This document shows, in pieces, positions 1 to 6,298 of a DNA stretch of 14,472 nucleotides. The stretch spans positions 1-14,472 of the forward strand of contig JAEWLN010000185.1 of the NCBI GenBank assembly GCA_023457535.1. The letters run 5' to 3'. The stretch comes from Bacteroidota bacterium (GTDB lineage: Bacteria > Bacteroidota > Bacteroidia > Flavobacteriales > Flavobacteriaceae). The notes under the pieces are model-generated. The model made no database searches. It worked only from the letters and a program-made list of their open reading frames with translations, and had not been told where the DNA came from. The translations under genes and the position numbers were made by a program. Each line of letters starts with the position of its first letter. Positions within the stretch are counted from its first letter, which is position 1.

Positions 1-209
1 TGCTCAAAGTCGACAAAAAGGCAGCGTCCGATGGGATCGTCAAAACGTTCTCGCTGCATTTCGACGCGCCTTTTACGGTTCACGACTGGAAGCCGGTTCT
101 CTTTGCATGGGCACATCCTGTCGTACCCGCGCAACCTGACACGTATTACTGCGAGGCCCACGCGCCGCCGCTGTACCAGCTCTATTCCCAATATATTTTC
201 TACGCCTAG
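1..209 (+). CDS. 3' end of a small protein, possibly HYC_CC_PP family (partial)
   Basis: An open frame enters from the left edge and reads from base 3 to a TAG at 207-209, giving 68 C-terminal residues with no Met. It ends in YYCEAHAPPLYQLYSQYIFYA-like sequence: a Tyr-Tyr-Cys motif, then His-Ala-Pro-Pro and an aromatic tail. Small Bacteroidota proteins that precede this type of TonB receptor (the HYC_CC_PP family) also end in a Pro-Pro motif followed by a short aromatic/hydrophobic tail, so that family is my best guess. The diagnostic Cys-rich N-terminal part lies outside the window, so this is a weak assignment. It is 59 bases upstream of the receptor start, on the same strand, with no terminator between, which fits an operon. 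The overlapping 64-residue frame starting at base 31 is a less plausible, Arg/Ser/Thr-rich shadow. Confidence 0.6.
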   Translation, partial: LKVDKKAASDGIVKTFSLHFDAPFTVHDWKPVLFAWAHPVVPAQPDTYYCEAHAPPLYQLYSQYIFYA

Positions 210-268
210 ATTTTTGATGTTGTAACCGTCTTTGGACCTTGCTGATTACAAACATTAAAAATCAAATC

Positions 269-2302
269 ATGTTTAAAAAAACGACGGTGCTTTTGCTGCT
301 GGTTTCGCTTTATGCGGGCGCGCAGGAAGACACCAAAAAAGATACGCTACAAGGCGTGGTCATCGAAGGATCGCGCAAAAGCATCAAAAAATCATCTACC
401 GTCACGGCCAATACGCATGTGATGACGAGCCGCGAGCTGCTCAAGGCCGCGTGCTGTAACCTGGCTGAAAGTTTCGAGACCAATCCGTCGATCGACGTTA
501 ATTTCTCCGATGCGCTCACAGGAACCAAACAAATTAAAATGCTCGGGCTTACAAGTCCTTATCTGATGATCGCAGAGGAAAACATTCCATCAGTACGCGG
601 CGCGTCGCAGGCTTATGGGATGACTTTTACGCCCGGGACATGGGTGGAAAGCATTCAAATCACCAAGGGCGCGGGATCGGTCGTAAATGGTTTTGAAAGT
701 ATTTCTGGCCAGATCAACACTGAACTGCTCAAGCCCATGCACGACATCCCGTTCTTCCTCAATTTATACGGATCGACCGATTCGCGGTTTGAAGGCAATG
801 CACATTTTAATCGCAAACTGTCGGACAAATGGGCCACATCGCTGTTTTTGCATACCAATACGCGGTTGTCCAAGAACGATATGAACCACGATCATTTTCT
901 CGACAATCCGCTCGGAAAGCAAATCAATGTGATGAACCGCTGGCAGTTTGCCGATGCGGAAAAGGGTTGGGTCAGTTTTATCAATTTTCGCTACATGGAC
1001 GATGAAAAGCAAACCGGCATGGTCGATTTCAATCCCAAAACCGACAAATTCACCACCAACCACTGGGGATCGGAGATCCATACCGAGCGTTTTGATGCGT
1101 CGGCCAAAATCGGGTATGTTTTTCCAGACGCGCCCTACCAGAGCGTGGGTTTCCAAACCGCGATGAGCAATCACGATCAGCAATCGTATTATGGATTCAA
1201 CGTGTACAACATCCGCCAGCAAAGCTATTATTCGAATCTGATTTTCAACTCAATCATCAGCAATACGATGCATAAATTTGCAACGGGTTTGAACTTCAGC
1301 TATGACCGGTATAACGAATTTATGTTCGTGCCCGGTGTCGATCGGCATTTTGACCGGACCGACAATAATATAGGGGCATTTTTCGAGTATACCTACGACA
1401 ACAACGACAATTTCAGTCTGATTGCGGGCGGTCGCCTCGACAACCACAACCGTTTGGGCATTTTTGCGACGCCGCGTGTGCACTTGCGGTACAATCCGTG
1501 GGAAAAAGGAACCTTGCGCGCCTCGGCCGGAAGAGGTAAACGCGCAGCCAATATTTTTGCCGAAAATCAGCAGGTGTTCGCCACGGGACGGACGCTGTCG
1601 ATTCTCGATACCTCCGGCGATATTTACGGGCTCGACGCCGAAATCGCATGGAATTACGGGATCAGTTTCAACCAGCAATTCAAAATGTTGGGCATGAGCG
1701 CCGATGCGGGCTTTGACGTGTACCGCACGGATTTTCAAAACCAGGCCGTCGTGGATTGGTACGCCTCGCCGCAACAGGCCTTGTTCTACAACCTCGACGG
1801 CCAATCGTTCGCCAACAGTGTGCAGGTTGATTTCAATATCGAGCCGTGGCACCATTTGAATGTACGCACAGCGTATAAATTTTACGACATCCGCACGGAC
1901 TTTATCAGCGGATCGGCCCAACGTCCGTTGCAGGCCAAACACCGTTTTTTTGCCAATCTGGAGTATGCGACGCACATAGACGACAACGGCCGGCGTTGGA
2001 AGTTCGATTTTACGTACAATTGGATGGGCGCCCAGCAGTTGCCATTTACGGGAACCAATCCGGCGCCATACCAACTGCCTGATTTCTCCAAGCCGTTCTC
2101 GTTGTTTAATGCCCAGATTACGCGTACGTTTTCCTCGACGTTCGAAATGTATGCAGGAGGCGAAAACATCGGGAATTACAAGCAGGCCAACGCCATTTTG
2201 GGTGCCGACAATCCGTTTGGGAATACTTTTGACAGCTCGATCGTTTATGGACCCGTTTTTGGGCAAATGTATTATGCGGGGTTGCGGTTTAAAATCAAAT
2301 AA
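269..2302 (+). CDS. TonB-dependent outer-membrane receptor, probably metal-related
   Basis: This is a 677-residue outer-membrane receptor that would import a ligand using energy from TonB-ExbBD. I chose the ATG at 269 because it gives a clean signal peptide (MFKKTTVLLLLVSLYAGA, cleavage before Gln19); the in-frame ATG at 239 adds ten polar residues ahead of it. After a short TonB-box-like stretch (DTLQGVVIEG, about 25-34) comes the plug, about residues 45-160, with the Bacteroidota pattern LLKAACCNLAESFETNPSID (Cys62-Cys63) and the GAGSVVNGFESISGQIN motif near 135-149. The rest is a beta-barrel rich in aromatic residues, ending in a Tyr-Tyr-Ala-Gly-Leu-Arg-Phe strand with terminal IK. There is no N-terminal carboxypeptidase-regulatory-like domain, and the barrel is shorter than in SusC-type receptors. 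The HMA-domain gene 11 bases downstream points to copper or another heavy metal; the substrate is inferred from context only. Confidence 0.93.
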   Translation: MFKKTTVLLLLVSLYAGAQEDTKKDTLQGVVIEGSRKSIKKSSTVTANTHVMTSRELLKAACCNLAESFETNPSIDVNFSDALTGTKQIKMLGLTSPYLMIAEENIPSVRGASQAYGMTFTPGTWVESIQITKGAGSVVNGFESISGQINTELLKPMHDIPFFLNLYGSTDSRFEGNAHFNRKLSDKWATSLFLHTNTRLSKNDMNHDHFLDNPLGKQINVMNRWQFADAEKGWVSFINFRYMDDEKQTGMVDFNPKTDKFTTNHWGSEIHTERFDASAKIGYVFPDAPYQSVGFQTAMSNHDQQSYYGFNVYNIRQQSYYSNLIFNSIISNTMHKFATGLNFSYDRYNEFMFVPGVDRHFDRTDNNIGAFFEYTYDNNDNFSLIAGGRLDNHNRLGIFATPRVHLRYNPWEKGTLRASAGRGKRAANIFAENQQVFATGRTLSILDTSGDIYGLDAEIAWNYGISFNQQFKMLGMSADAGFDVYRTDFQNQAVVDWYASPQQALFYNLDGQSFANSVQVDFNIEPWHHLNVRTAYKFYDIRTDFISGSAQRPLQAKHRFFANLEYATHIDDNGRRWKFDFTYNWMGAQQLPFTGTNPAPYQLPDFSKPFSLFNAQITRTFSSTFEMYAGGENIGNYKQANAILGADNPFGNTFDSSIVYGPVFGQMYYAGLRFKIK

Positions 2303-2313
2303 AAAAATAGATT

Positions 2314-2652
2314 ATGAGAACTTTCATTTTACTGCTTGTGGCCGTCATCGGATTTTCGGCGCAGGCGCAACAAAAGAACAAGAATGCCAAGTACACCTTT
2401 GAGGTCAATGGCAATTGCGACCAATGCAAAAAGCGAATTGAAAAGGCGGCCTATTCTGTGCCGGGCGTCAAAATGGCGCTGTGGGATGTCGGGACGCATC
2501 AGCTCAATATCATCCTGAACGAAGAAAAGGCATCGGTCAAAGAGGTAAAGGTCGCGATTGCCAAAGTAGGGCATGATACCGATGAAGTCAGGTCCGCGGA
2601 CGAAGTTTACGAAAATCTCCACCATTGTTGTTTGTATGAGCGAAAGCCGTAA
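2314..2652 (+). CDS. Secreted heavy-metal-associated (HMA) domain protein
   Basis: This 112-residue protein has a signal peptide (MRTFILLLVAVIGFSAQA, cleavage before Gln19) and one HMA ferredoxin-like domain, about residues 26-95. The metal-binding loop reads Gly-Asn-Cys-Asp-Gln-Cys (Cys35, Cys38), a variant of the usual GMxCxxC. The C-terminus carries His103-His104-Cys105-Cys106, a possible second thiol/imidazole site. The domain is related to copper chaperones and to the N-terminal domains of CPx ATPases, but here it is exported, so it probably holds metal in the periplasm or is tethered near the outer membrane. It starts 11 bases after the receptor stop, so it is almost certainly co-transcribed and may receive metal from that receptor. 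Copper is the likeliest metal, but the sequence cannot distinguish copper from other soft metals. No terminator is visible after it. Confidence 0.88.
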   Translation: MRTFILLLVAVIGFSAQAQQKNKNAKYTFEVNGNCDQCKKRIEKAAYSVPGVKMALWDVGTHQLNIILNEEKASVKEVKVAIAKVGHDTDEVRSADEVYENLHHCCLYERKP

Positions 2653-2664
2653 TGGCAATATGGG

Positions 2665-2725
2665 TGCGGTTTGCGCAAGCGTTAAGAAAACCTAAAAGTT
2701 ACTTGAGAAATTGCGGTTTGCGCAA
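2665..2725. repeat. 14-bp direct repeat upstream of the DedA gene
   Basis: The word TGCGGTTTGCGCAA occurs twice without mismatch, at 2665-2678 and 2712-2725, with starts 47 bases apart. Each copy ends in the 8-bp palindrome TTGCGCAA. The second copy overlaps the candidate -33 element of the DedA promoter, so the pair could be a regulator-binding site; the role is inferred. Confidence 0.6.
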
Positions 2726-2741
2726 ATAATGATTACTTTCA
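2711..2741 (+). promoter_or_regulatory. Candidate Bacteroidota promoter for the DedA gene
   Basis: A TTG at 2711-2713 is followed after 20 bases by TACTTTCA at 2734-2741. This matches TTG-N19-21-TAnnTTTG with two mismatches at the end of the -7 box. The DedA start codon lies 23 bases further on, a typical distance. Confidence 0.45.
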
Positions 2742-2764
2742 CACGCTCAAAAAAATAATACCCT

Positions 2765-3448
2765 ATGGACAATTTCGAATGGACCCAATTACTCAATCCC
2801 GAATTCTATATCACCCTTAAAATCGGGGGGATCGAATGGGGCTTATACATTGTTGCGTTCATCGTTTTTGCCGAGACGGGTTTGTTTGCGGGATTTTTCC
2901 TCCCGGGTGACAGTTTGTTGTTTTTGTCGGGGATCTACAGCCGCGATCTGATCGAGAATGTATTTATCATCCCGAGCGATCTGGCCAATGTGACGTTGCT
3001 TGCCACGATCATTGCCGTCGCGGGAGTGCTCGGTAATATGGTCGGGTATTGGTTTGGTGCCAAGAGCGGATATTATCTGTTCAAGAAAGAAGACAGTTTC
3101 TGGTTCAAGAAAAAATACCTGTTGCAATCCAAGGATTTCTTTGAACGATACGGCGGCAAGGCTATTATTTTTGCGCGTTTTCTACCCATTTTCAGGACTT
3201 TCGCGCCCATTATCGCCGGTATCGTGACGATGGACAAAAAGAAATTCATGTTCTATAATATTCTAAGTTCGATCCTGTGGTCCTTTACGCTGGTTTTCGC
3301 CGGACATTATTTGTATGGATTGTTTCTCGACAAATTCGGGATCGACCTCAAGCACTACATCGAATACATCATCATTATCATCATCCTGTTGTCGACATTG
3401 CCTGTGGTGATAAAATTGCTCAAAAAACCAAAAGAAACCGTGGTTTAA
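2765..3448 (+). CDS. DedA-family membrane protein
   Basis: This is a 227-residue inner-membrane protein of the DedA (SNARE-associated/VTT) family. Family members move lipids across membranes, and several bacterial ones recycle undecaprenyl phosphate or support proton-dependent envelope homeostasis. The visible signature residues are Glu37 in FAETGLFAGFFLPGD (35-49), the Pro-Gly-Asp turn with Asp49, and FARFLPIFRTFAPIIAG (136-152) with Arg138 and Arg144. These correspond to the membrane-embedded acidic and Arg residues known to be essential in E. coli homologues. Hydrophobic segments lie near 25-57, 75-96, 145-182 and 200-219; the two central loops are re-entrant in family models. Length is normal. 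The gene has its own promoter-like sequence and a strong terminator, so it is probably monocistronic. The exact lipid substrate cannot be told from sequence. Confidence 0.93.
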   Translation: MDNFEWTQLLNPEFYITLKIGGIEWGLYIVAFIVFAETGLFAGFFLPGDSLLFLSGIYSRDLIENVFIIPSDLANVTLLATIIAVAGVLGNMVGYWFGAKSGYYLFKKEDSFWFKKKYLLQSKDFFERYGGKAIIFARFLPIFRTFAPIIAGIVTMDKKKFMFYNILSSILWSFTLVFAGHYLYGLFLDKFGIDLKHYIEYIIIIIILLSTLPVVIKLLKKPKETVV

Positions 3449-3451
3449 TAC

Positions 3452-3486
3452 AAAATCCGTTGGCCAACGCTAACGGATTTTTTTTT
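3452..3486 (+). terminator. Rho-independent terminator of the DedA gene
   Basis: Perfect 10-bp stem AAAATCCGTT (3452-3461) and AACGGATTTT (3472-3481), a 10-base loop, and a run of nine T (3478-3486). It begins three bases after the DedA stop codon. Confidence 0.9.
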
Positions 3487-3772
3487 GGAACGCTGTTGCG
3501 GATTTCGTCGCGGCCTGTTGGAAACATTTCGCCCGTGTTCAATCCTTCTATGACCGCCGAGTTTTAGTGGCGGTTGGATTCGGGACCTGAACCTTCTTTG
3601 GATCGGTGATGACGGCCGGCATCCGATAAAAGATCCGCGCTCTTTAGTACCCTTCTTTCCGGCATTTTCAAACGTTGTATCTGCAACGGCCAAACGCTCG
3701 GACTGCATTGACATCACGCCCGATGCACCTGTGGTTTGACTTATAGCATTCCTGCTTCAACGATCCGGATAC
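3487..3772. other. Gene-free, inverted-repeat-rich stretch between DedA and groEL
   Basis: No credible gene lies here. It is bounded by the terminators of the two convergent genes, so it should not be the untranslated tail of either. Two nested dyads are visible. In the first, AATCC (3541-3545) pairs with GGATT (3576-3580), enclosing ACCGCC (3553-3558) and GGCGGT (3569-3574) around a 10-base loop. In the second, GGATC (3600-3604) pairs with GATCC (3632-3636), enclosing a near-palindrome centred on CGGCCG at 3613-3618. A smaller one is CGTTG (3673-3677) with CAACG (3684-3688). I tested the GTTCAATCC at 3536-3544 as a tRNA T-arm and it does not fold. A structured small RNA, a dispersed repeat or a decayed gene are all possible. 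Confidence 0.45.
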
Positions 3773-3799
3773 AAAAAAATCCCGCCTTCCGACGGGATT
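3773..3799 (-). terminator. Rho-independent terminator of groES-groEL
   Basis: Read on the minus strand, AATCCCG (3799-3793) and CGGGATT (3784-3778) form a 7-bp stem with an 8-base loop, followed by a T run (complement of the A run 3773-3779). It starts 23 bases after the groEL stop codon. Confidence 0.88.
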
Positions 3800-3822
3800 C
3801 TGCAAACTATATCATCCAGGAA

Positions 3823-5454
3823 TTACATCATCCCCGGCATTCCGCCGCCCATTGGCATTCCGCCGGCAGGAGCGTCTTCTTTGATGTCTACAAGCGCGCA
3901 TTCTGTCGTCAGGATCATGCCCGATACCGATGCGGCGTTTTCCAGGGCCACACGCGTAACCTTTTTAGGGTCGATAATGCCCGCTTTGAGCATGTCGACA
4001 TACTCGTCGGTTTTGGCGTTGTATCCGAAGTCTTTTTCGCCCTCGGCTACTTTGGCAACCACTACAGATCCTTCGAGTCCGGAGTTTTCGACAATCGTAC
4101 GCAAAGGTGCTTCAACGGCACGCGATACGATTTGGATTCCGGTGGCTTCGTCGGCGTTGTCTGCCTTGATCGAACCCAATACGGATTTGGCGCGCAGCAA
4201 AGCCACACCGCCTCCTGCAACGATGCCTTCTTCCACAGCCGCACGTGTGGCGTGCAAAGCGTCGTCTACGCGGTCTTTTTTCTCTTTCATTTCCACCTCA
4301 GATGCAGCGCCCACATAAAGTACAGCCACACCGCCGGCAAGTTTGGCCAGGCGTTCCTGAAGTTTTTCGCGGTCATAATCTGACGTGGTGCTTTCCATTT
4401 GCGATTTGATCTGGTTGACGCGCAATTGAATATTTTCTGCAGCGCCGGCACCATTTACAAGTGTTGTGTTGTCTTTGTCGATCGTCACTTTTTCCGCCGT
4501 TCCAAGCATCTCGAGCGTTGCGTTTTCGAGCGAATATCCGCTTTCTTCAGAAATAACGGTTCCGCCGGTCAAAATGGCAATATCTTCGAGCATCGCTTTT
4601 CTGCGATCGCCAAATCCAGGCGCTTTGACGGCAGCGATTTTGAGTGCGCCGCGCAATTTGTTCACTACGAGGGTCGACAAAGCCTCGCCGTCCACGTCTT
4701 CTGCGATGATCAACAGCGGTTTGCCTGATTGCGCAACCGGCTCAAGCACCGGCAACAGTTCTTTGAGTGATGATACTTTTTTGTCGTACAATAAAATGTA
4801 AGGTCTTTCGAGCTCTACTTCCATTTTATCGGTGTTGGTCACGAAATACGCCGACAGATAACCGCGGTCGAACTGCATTCCTTCGACAACATCCACATAG
4901 GTTTCCGTGCCTTTCGCCTCTTCAACGGTAATGACGCCTTCTTTTCCGACCTTTGCGAATGCCGTGGCGATGAGTTCACCGATGGTCTCGTCGTTGTTGG
5001 CGGAAATCGAAGCCACTTGTTTGATTTTTTCGGACGAGCTGCCCACTTCCTGCGACTGGCTGTTGAGTTCGCTCACGATGGCTTCCACCGCTTTGTCGAT
5101 GCCGCGCTTGAGGTCCATCGGATTGGCGCCTGCAGCTACGTTCTTAAGTCCTTCTTTGACGATTGCCTGCGCAAGAACCGTTGCAGTCGTAGTTCCGTCG
5201 CCGGCCAGGTCGTTGGTCTTGGATGCTACCTCCTTGACCATTTGCGCGCCCATGTTTTCCAGGGCGTCTTTGAGTTCAATTTCTTTGGCCACCGTTACGC
5301 CGTCTTTGGTTACGTTCGGTGCGCCGAATGATTTGCCGATGATCACATTGCGGCCTTTAGGGCCAAGCGTTACTTTTACGGCATTGGCCAATGCGTCAAC
5401 ACCTCGTTTGAGGCCGTCGCGCGCTTCAATGTCAAATTTGATATCTTTTGCCAT
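3823..5454 (-). CDS. groEL: Chaperonin GroEL (60 kDa)
   Basis: GroEL is the ATP-driven 14-subunit folding chamber that works with GroES in the cytoplasm. The 543 residues match the family length closely. Visible signatures are the start MAKDIKFD, the ATP-site GDGTTTAT (86-93, with Asp87), the chaperonin signature AAVEEGIVAGGG (405-416), the catalytic Asp398, and the flexible Gly-Met tail GGMPMGGGMPGMM. No frameshift or missing key residue is seen. The ATG lies 47 bases downstream of groES on the same strand with no terminator between, so the two form the usual bicistronic operon. A terminator follows. No CIRCE (HrcA) element is present upstream of the operon. Confidence 0.99.
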   Translation of the reverse strand: MAKDIKFDIEARDGLKRGVDALANAVKVTLGPKGRNVIIGKSFGAPNVTKDGVTVAKEIELKDALENMGAQMVKEVASKTNDLAGDGTTTATVLAQAIVKEGLKNVAAGANPMDLKRGIDKAVEAIVSELNSQSQEVGSSSEKIKQVASISANNDETIGELIATAFAKVGKEGVITVEEAKGTETYVDVVEGMQFDRGYLSAYFVTNTDKMEVELERPYILLYDKKVSSLKELLPVLEPVAQSGKPLLIIAEDVDGEALSTLVVNKLRGALKIAAVKAPGFGDRRKAMLEDIAILTGGTVISEESGYSLENATLEMLGTAEKVTIDKDNTTLVNGAGAAENIQLRVNQIKSQMESTTSDYDREKLQERLAKLAGGVAVLYVGAASEVEMKEKKDRVDDALHATRAAVEEGIVAGGGVALLRAKSVLGSIKADNADEATGIQIVSRAVEAPLRTIVENSGLEGSVVVAKVAEGEKDFGYNAKTDEYVDMLKAGIIDPKKVTRVALENAASVSGMILTTECALVDIKEDAPAGGMPMGGGMPGMM

Positions 5455-5501
5455 ACTTTTTGTGTTGAAACTTTAAATTGTTTGAATCGATTGATCGTGG
5501 G

Positions 5502-5777
5502 TTAAATGATTGCGAGAATGTCGTCTTCGCGCATGATCAGGTAATCTTTACCTTCCAATTTGAGCTCGGTGCCGGCGTATTTTCCATACAATACGGTATC
5601 GCCCACCTTGACGGTCATCGTATGGTCTTTGGTACCGTTACCTACTGCCATCACGGTGCCTTTCTGAGGCTTCTCTTTGGCAGTGTCGGGAATAAAAATA
5701 CCTGATGCAGTTTGCGTTTCGGCGGCAACAGGCTCAATTAAAACACGGTCTGATAGCGGTTTAATGTTTAATGCCAT
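5502..5777 (-). CDS. groES: Co-chaperonin GroES (10 kDa)
   Basis: GroES forms the heptameric lid of the GroEL chamber. The 91-residue product begins MALNIKPLSDRVLIEP and carries the mobile-loop segment around 16-32 (ETQTASGIFIPDTAKEKP), followed by the GTVMAVGNG strand and a C-terminus ending in DDILAII. I chose the ATG at 5777 because it gives the conserved family N-terminus; a longer in-frame start at 5852 would add 25 non-conserved residues and overlap the leader and upstream terminator region. It is the first gene of the groESL operon, separated from secG by a terminator. Its leader contains a striking inverted repeat that may regulate the operon. Confidence 0.98.
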   Translation of the reverse strand: MALNIKPLSDRVLIEPVAAETQTASGIFIPDTAKEKPQKGTVMAVGNGTKDHTMTVKVGDTVLYGKYAGTELKLEGKDYLIMREDDILAII

Positions 5778-5808
5778 AATAATACTATTTTGATTAAGTG
5801 ATTTTCGG

Positions 5809-5842
5809 TTGCGCGTTTTTCGAAAATTGTGCCAACGCGCAA
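5809..5842 (-). promoter_or_regulatory. Inverted repeat in the groES leader, possible heat-shock operator
   Basis: Perfect 9-bp arms TTGCGCGTT (5809-5817) and AACGCGCAA (5834-5842) flank a 16-base centre that also contains the palindrome TTTTCGAAAA (5817-5826). The dyad centre (5825.5) coincides with the centre of the candidate -7 box at 5822-5829. The sequence differs from CIRCE (TTAGCACTC-N9-GAGTGCTAA). A repressor operator is inferred; an RNA hairpin is the alternative. Confidence 0.5.
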
Positions 5843-5852
5843 AAACTGACAA
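5822..5852 (-). promoter_or_regulatory. Weak candidate promoter for groES-groEL
   Basis: On the minus strand, TTG (5852-5850) is followed after 20 bases by CAATTTTC (5829-5822). This differs from TAnnTTTG at its first and last base. The groESL promoter must lie between the secG terminator and the groES start, and this is the only pair with correct spacing that I found there. Confidence 0.35.
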
Positions 5853-5858
5853 TTTGGT

Positions 5859-5895
5859 AAAAAAAATGCCAGCGTTGGTGACAAGCTGGCATTTT
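5859..5895 (-). terminator. Rho-independent terminator of the secG transcription unit
   Basis: Read on the minus strand, perfect 11-bp arms AAAATGCCAGC (5895-5885) and its complement (5873-5863) enclose an 11-base loop. They are followed by eight T (complement of 5866-5859). It lies 20 bases after the secG stop and separates the secG unit from groESL. Confidence 0.9.
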
Positions 5896-5915
5896 GTTGT
5901 GGTTTTGCGTAATTT

Positions 5916-6293
5916 TTATTCGGCAGCCGGCGCTTCAGTAGCCGGTGCGGCCTGCGCGTCGGGCGTAGTGGCAGCCGGTGTCTGAGCAGCAGGTGTTTCT
6001 GTTTTGGCAGCTGGTGCGGCAGCAGGAACGTTGTCAATAATCTTAGAATCGCTGTCACCCAGGGCGCTTCCAAAGCTCAGGCTCGACAACATAATCAGTA
6101 CGATCAGAATCGTGCCCAGCGTCCAGGTACTTTTGTCAAGGAAGTCGGTCGTCTTCTGAACACCACCCAACATTTGCGATCCGCCCAGGGATGAGGACAG
6201 TCCGCCACCTTTTGGGTTCTGAACCATAATGACGATGATCAGCAGGAAACACACGATCGTGATTAAAACTAAGAAAATTGAAAAAGTGCTCAT
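5916..6293 (-). CDS. secG: Preprotein translocase subunit SecG
   Basis: SecG is the small auxiliary subunit of the SecYEG translocon in the inner membrane and stimulates SecA-driven export. The 125-residue product has two membrane segments, about 5-23 and 57-77, joined by the conserved loop VQNPKGGGLSSSLGG (24-38), where QNPKGGGL is the family hallmark. After residue 85 there is a low-complexity Ala/Pro/Thr tail (about 40 residues) ending in EAPAAE, longer than in proteobacterial SecG but usual in Flavobacteria. The start at 6293 is five bases after the stop of the upstream TPR-like gene, indicating translational coupling. It is the last gene before a strong terminator. Confidence 0.95.
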   Translation of the reverse strand: MSTFSIFLVLITIVCFLLIIVIMVQNPKGGGLSSSLGGSQMLGGVQKTTDFLDKSTWTLGTILIVLIMLSSLSFGSALGDSDSKIIDNVPAAAPAAKTETPAAQTPAATTPDAQAAPATEAPAAE

Positions 6294-6298
6294 TTTGT

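Noticed and set aside
1250..2266. 338-codon open frame antisense to the TonB receptor
   Set aside because: It is a shadow of the receptor's codon use: no recognisable family, and it is entirely covered by a well-supported gene on the other strand.
3525..3560. tRNA-like T-arm GTTCAATCC
   Set aside because: The flanking bases cannot form the 5-bp T-stem, and no acceptor or anticodon arm is found around it.
3445..3717. 90-codon minus-strand frame in the gap after groEL
   Set aside because: Arg/Ser/Pro-rich with no hydrophobic core or known motif, and its end runs through the DedA terminator. Kept only as part of the structured-gap finding.
3736..4383. 215-codon plus-strand frame antisense to groEL
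   Set aside because: His/Phe/Cys/Arg-rich composition and complete overlap with groEL mark it as an antisense shadow.
5820..5835. Sigma-54-like promoter upstream of groES (TTGGCAC on the minus strand)
   Set aside because: The -24 half fits, but the -12 half reads TCGA rather than TTGC (GG-N10-GA instead of GG-N10-GC), so the essential -12 GC is missing.
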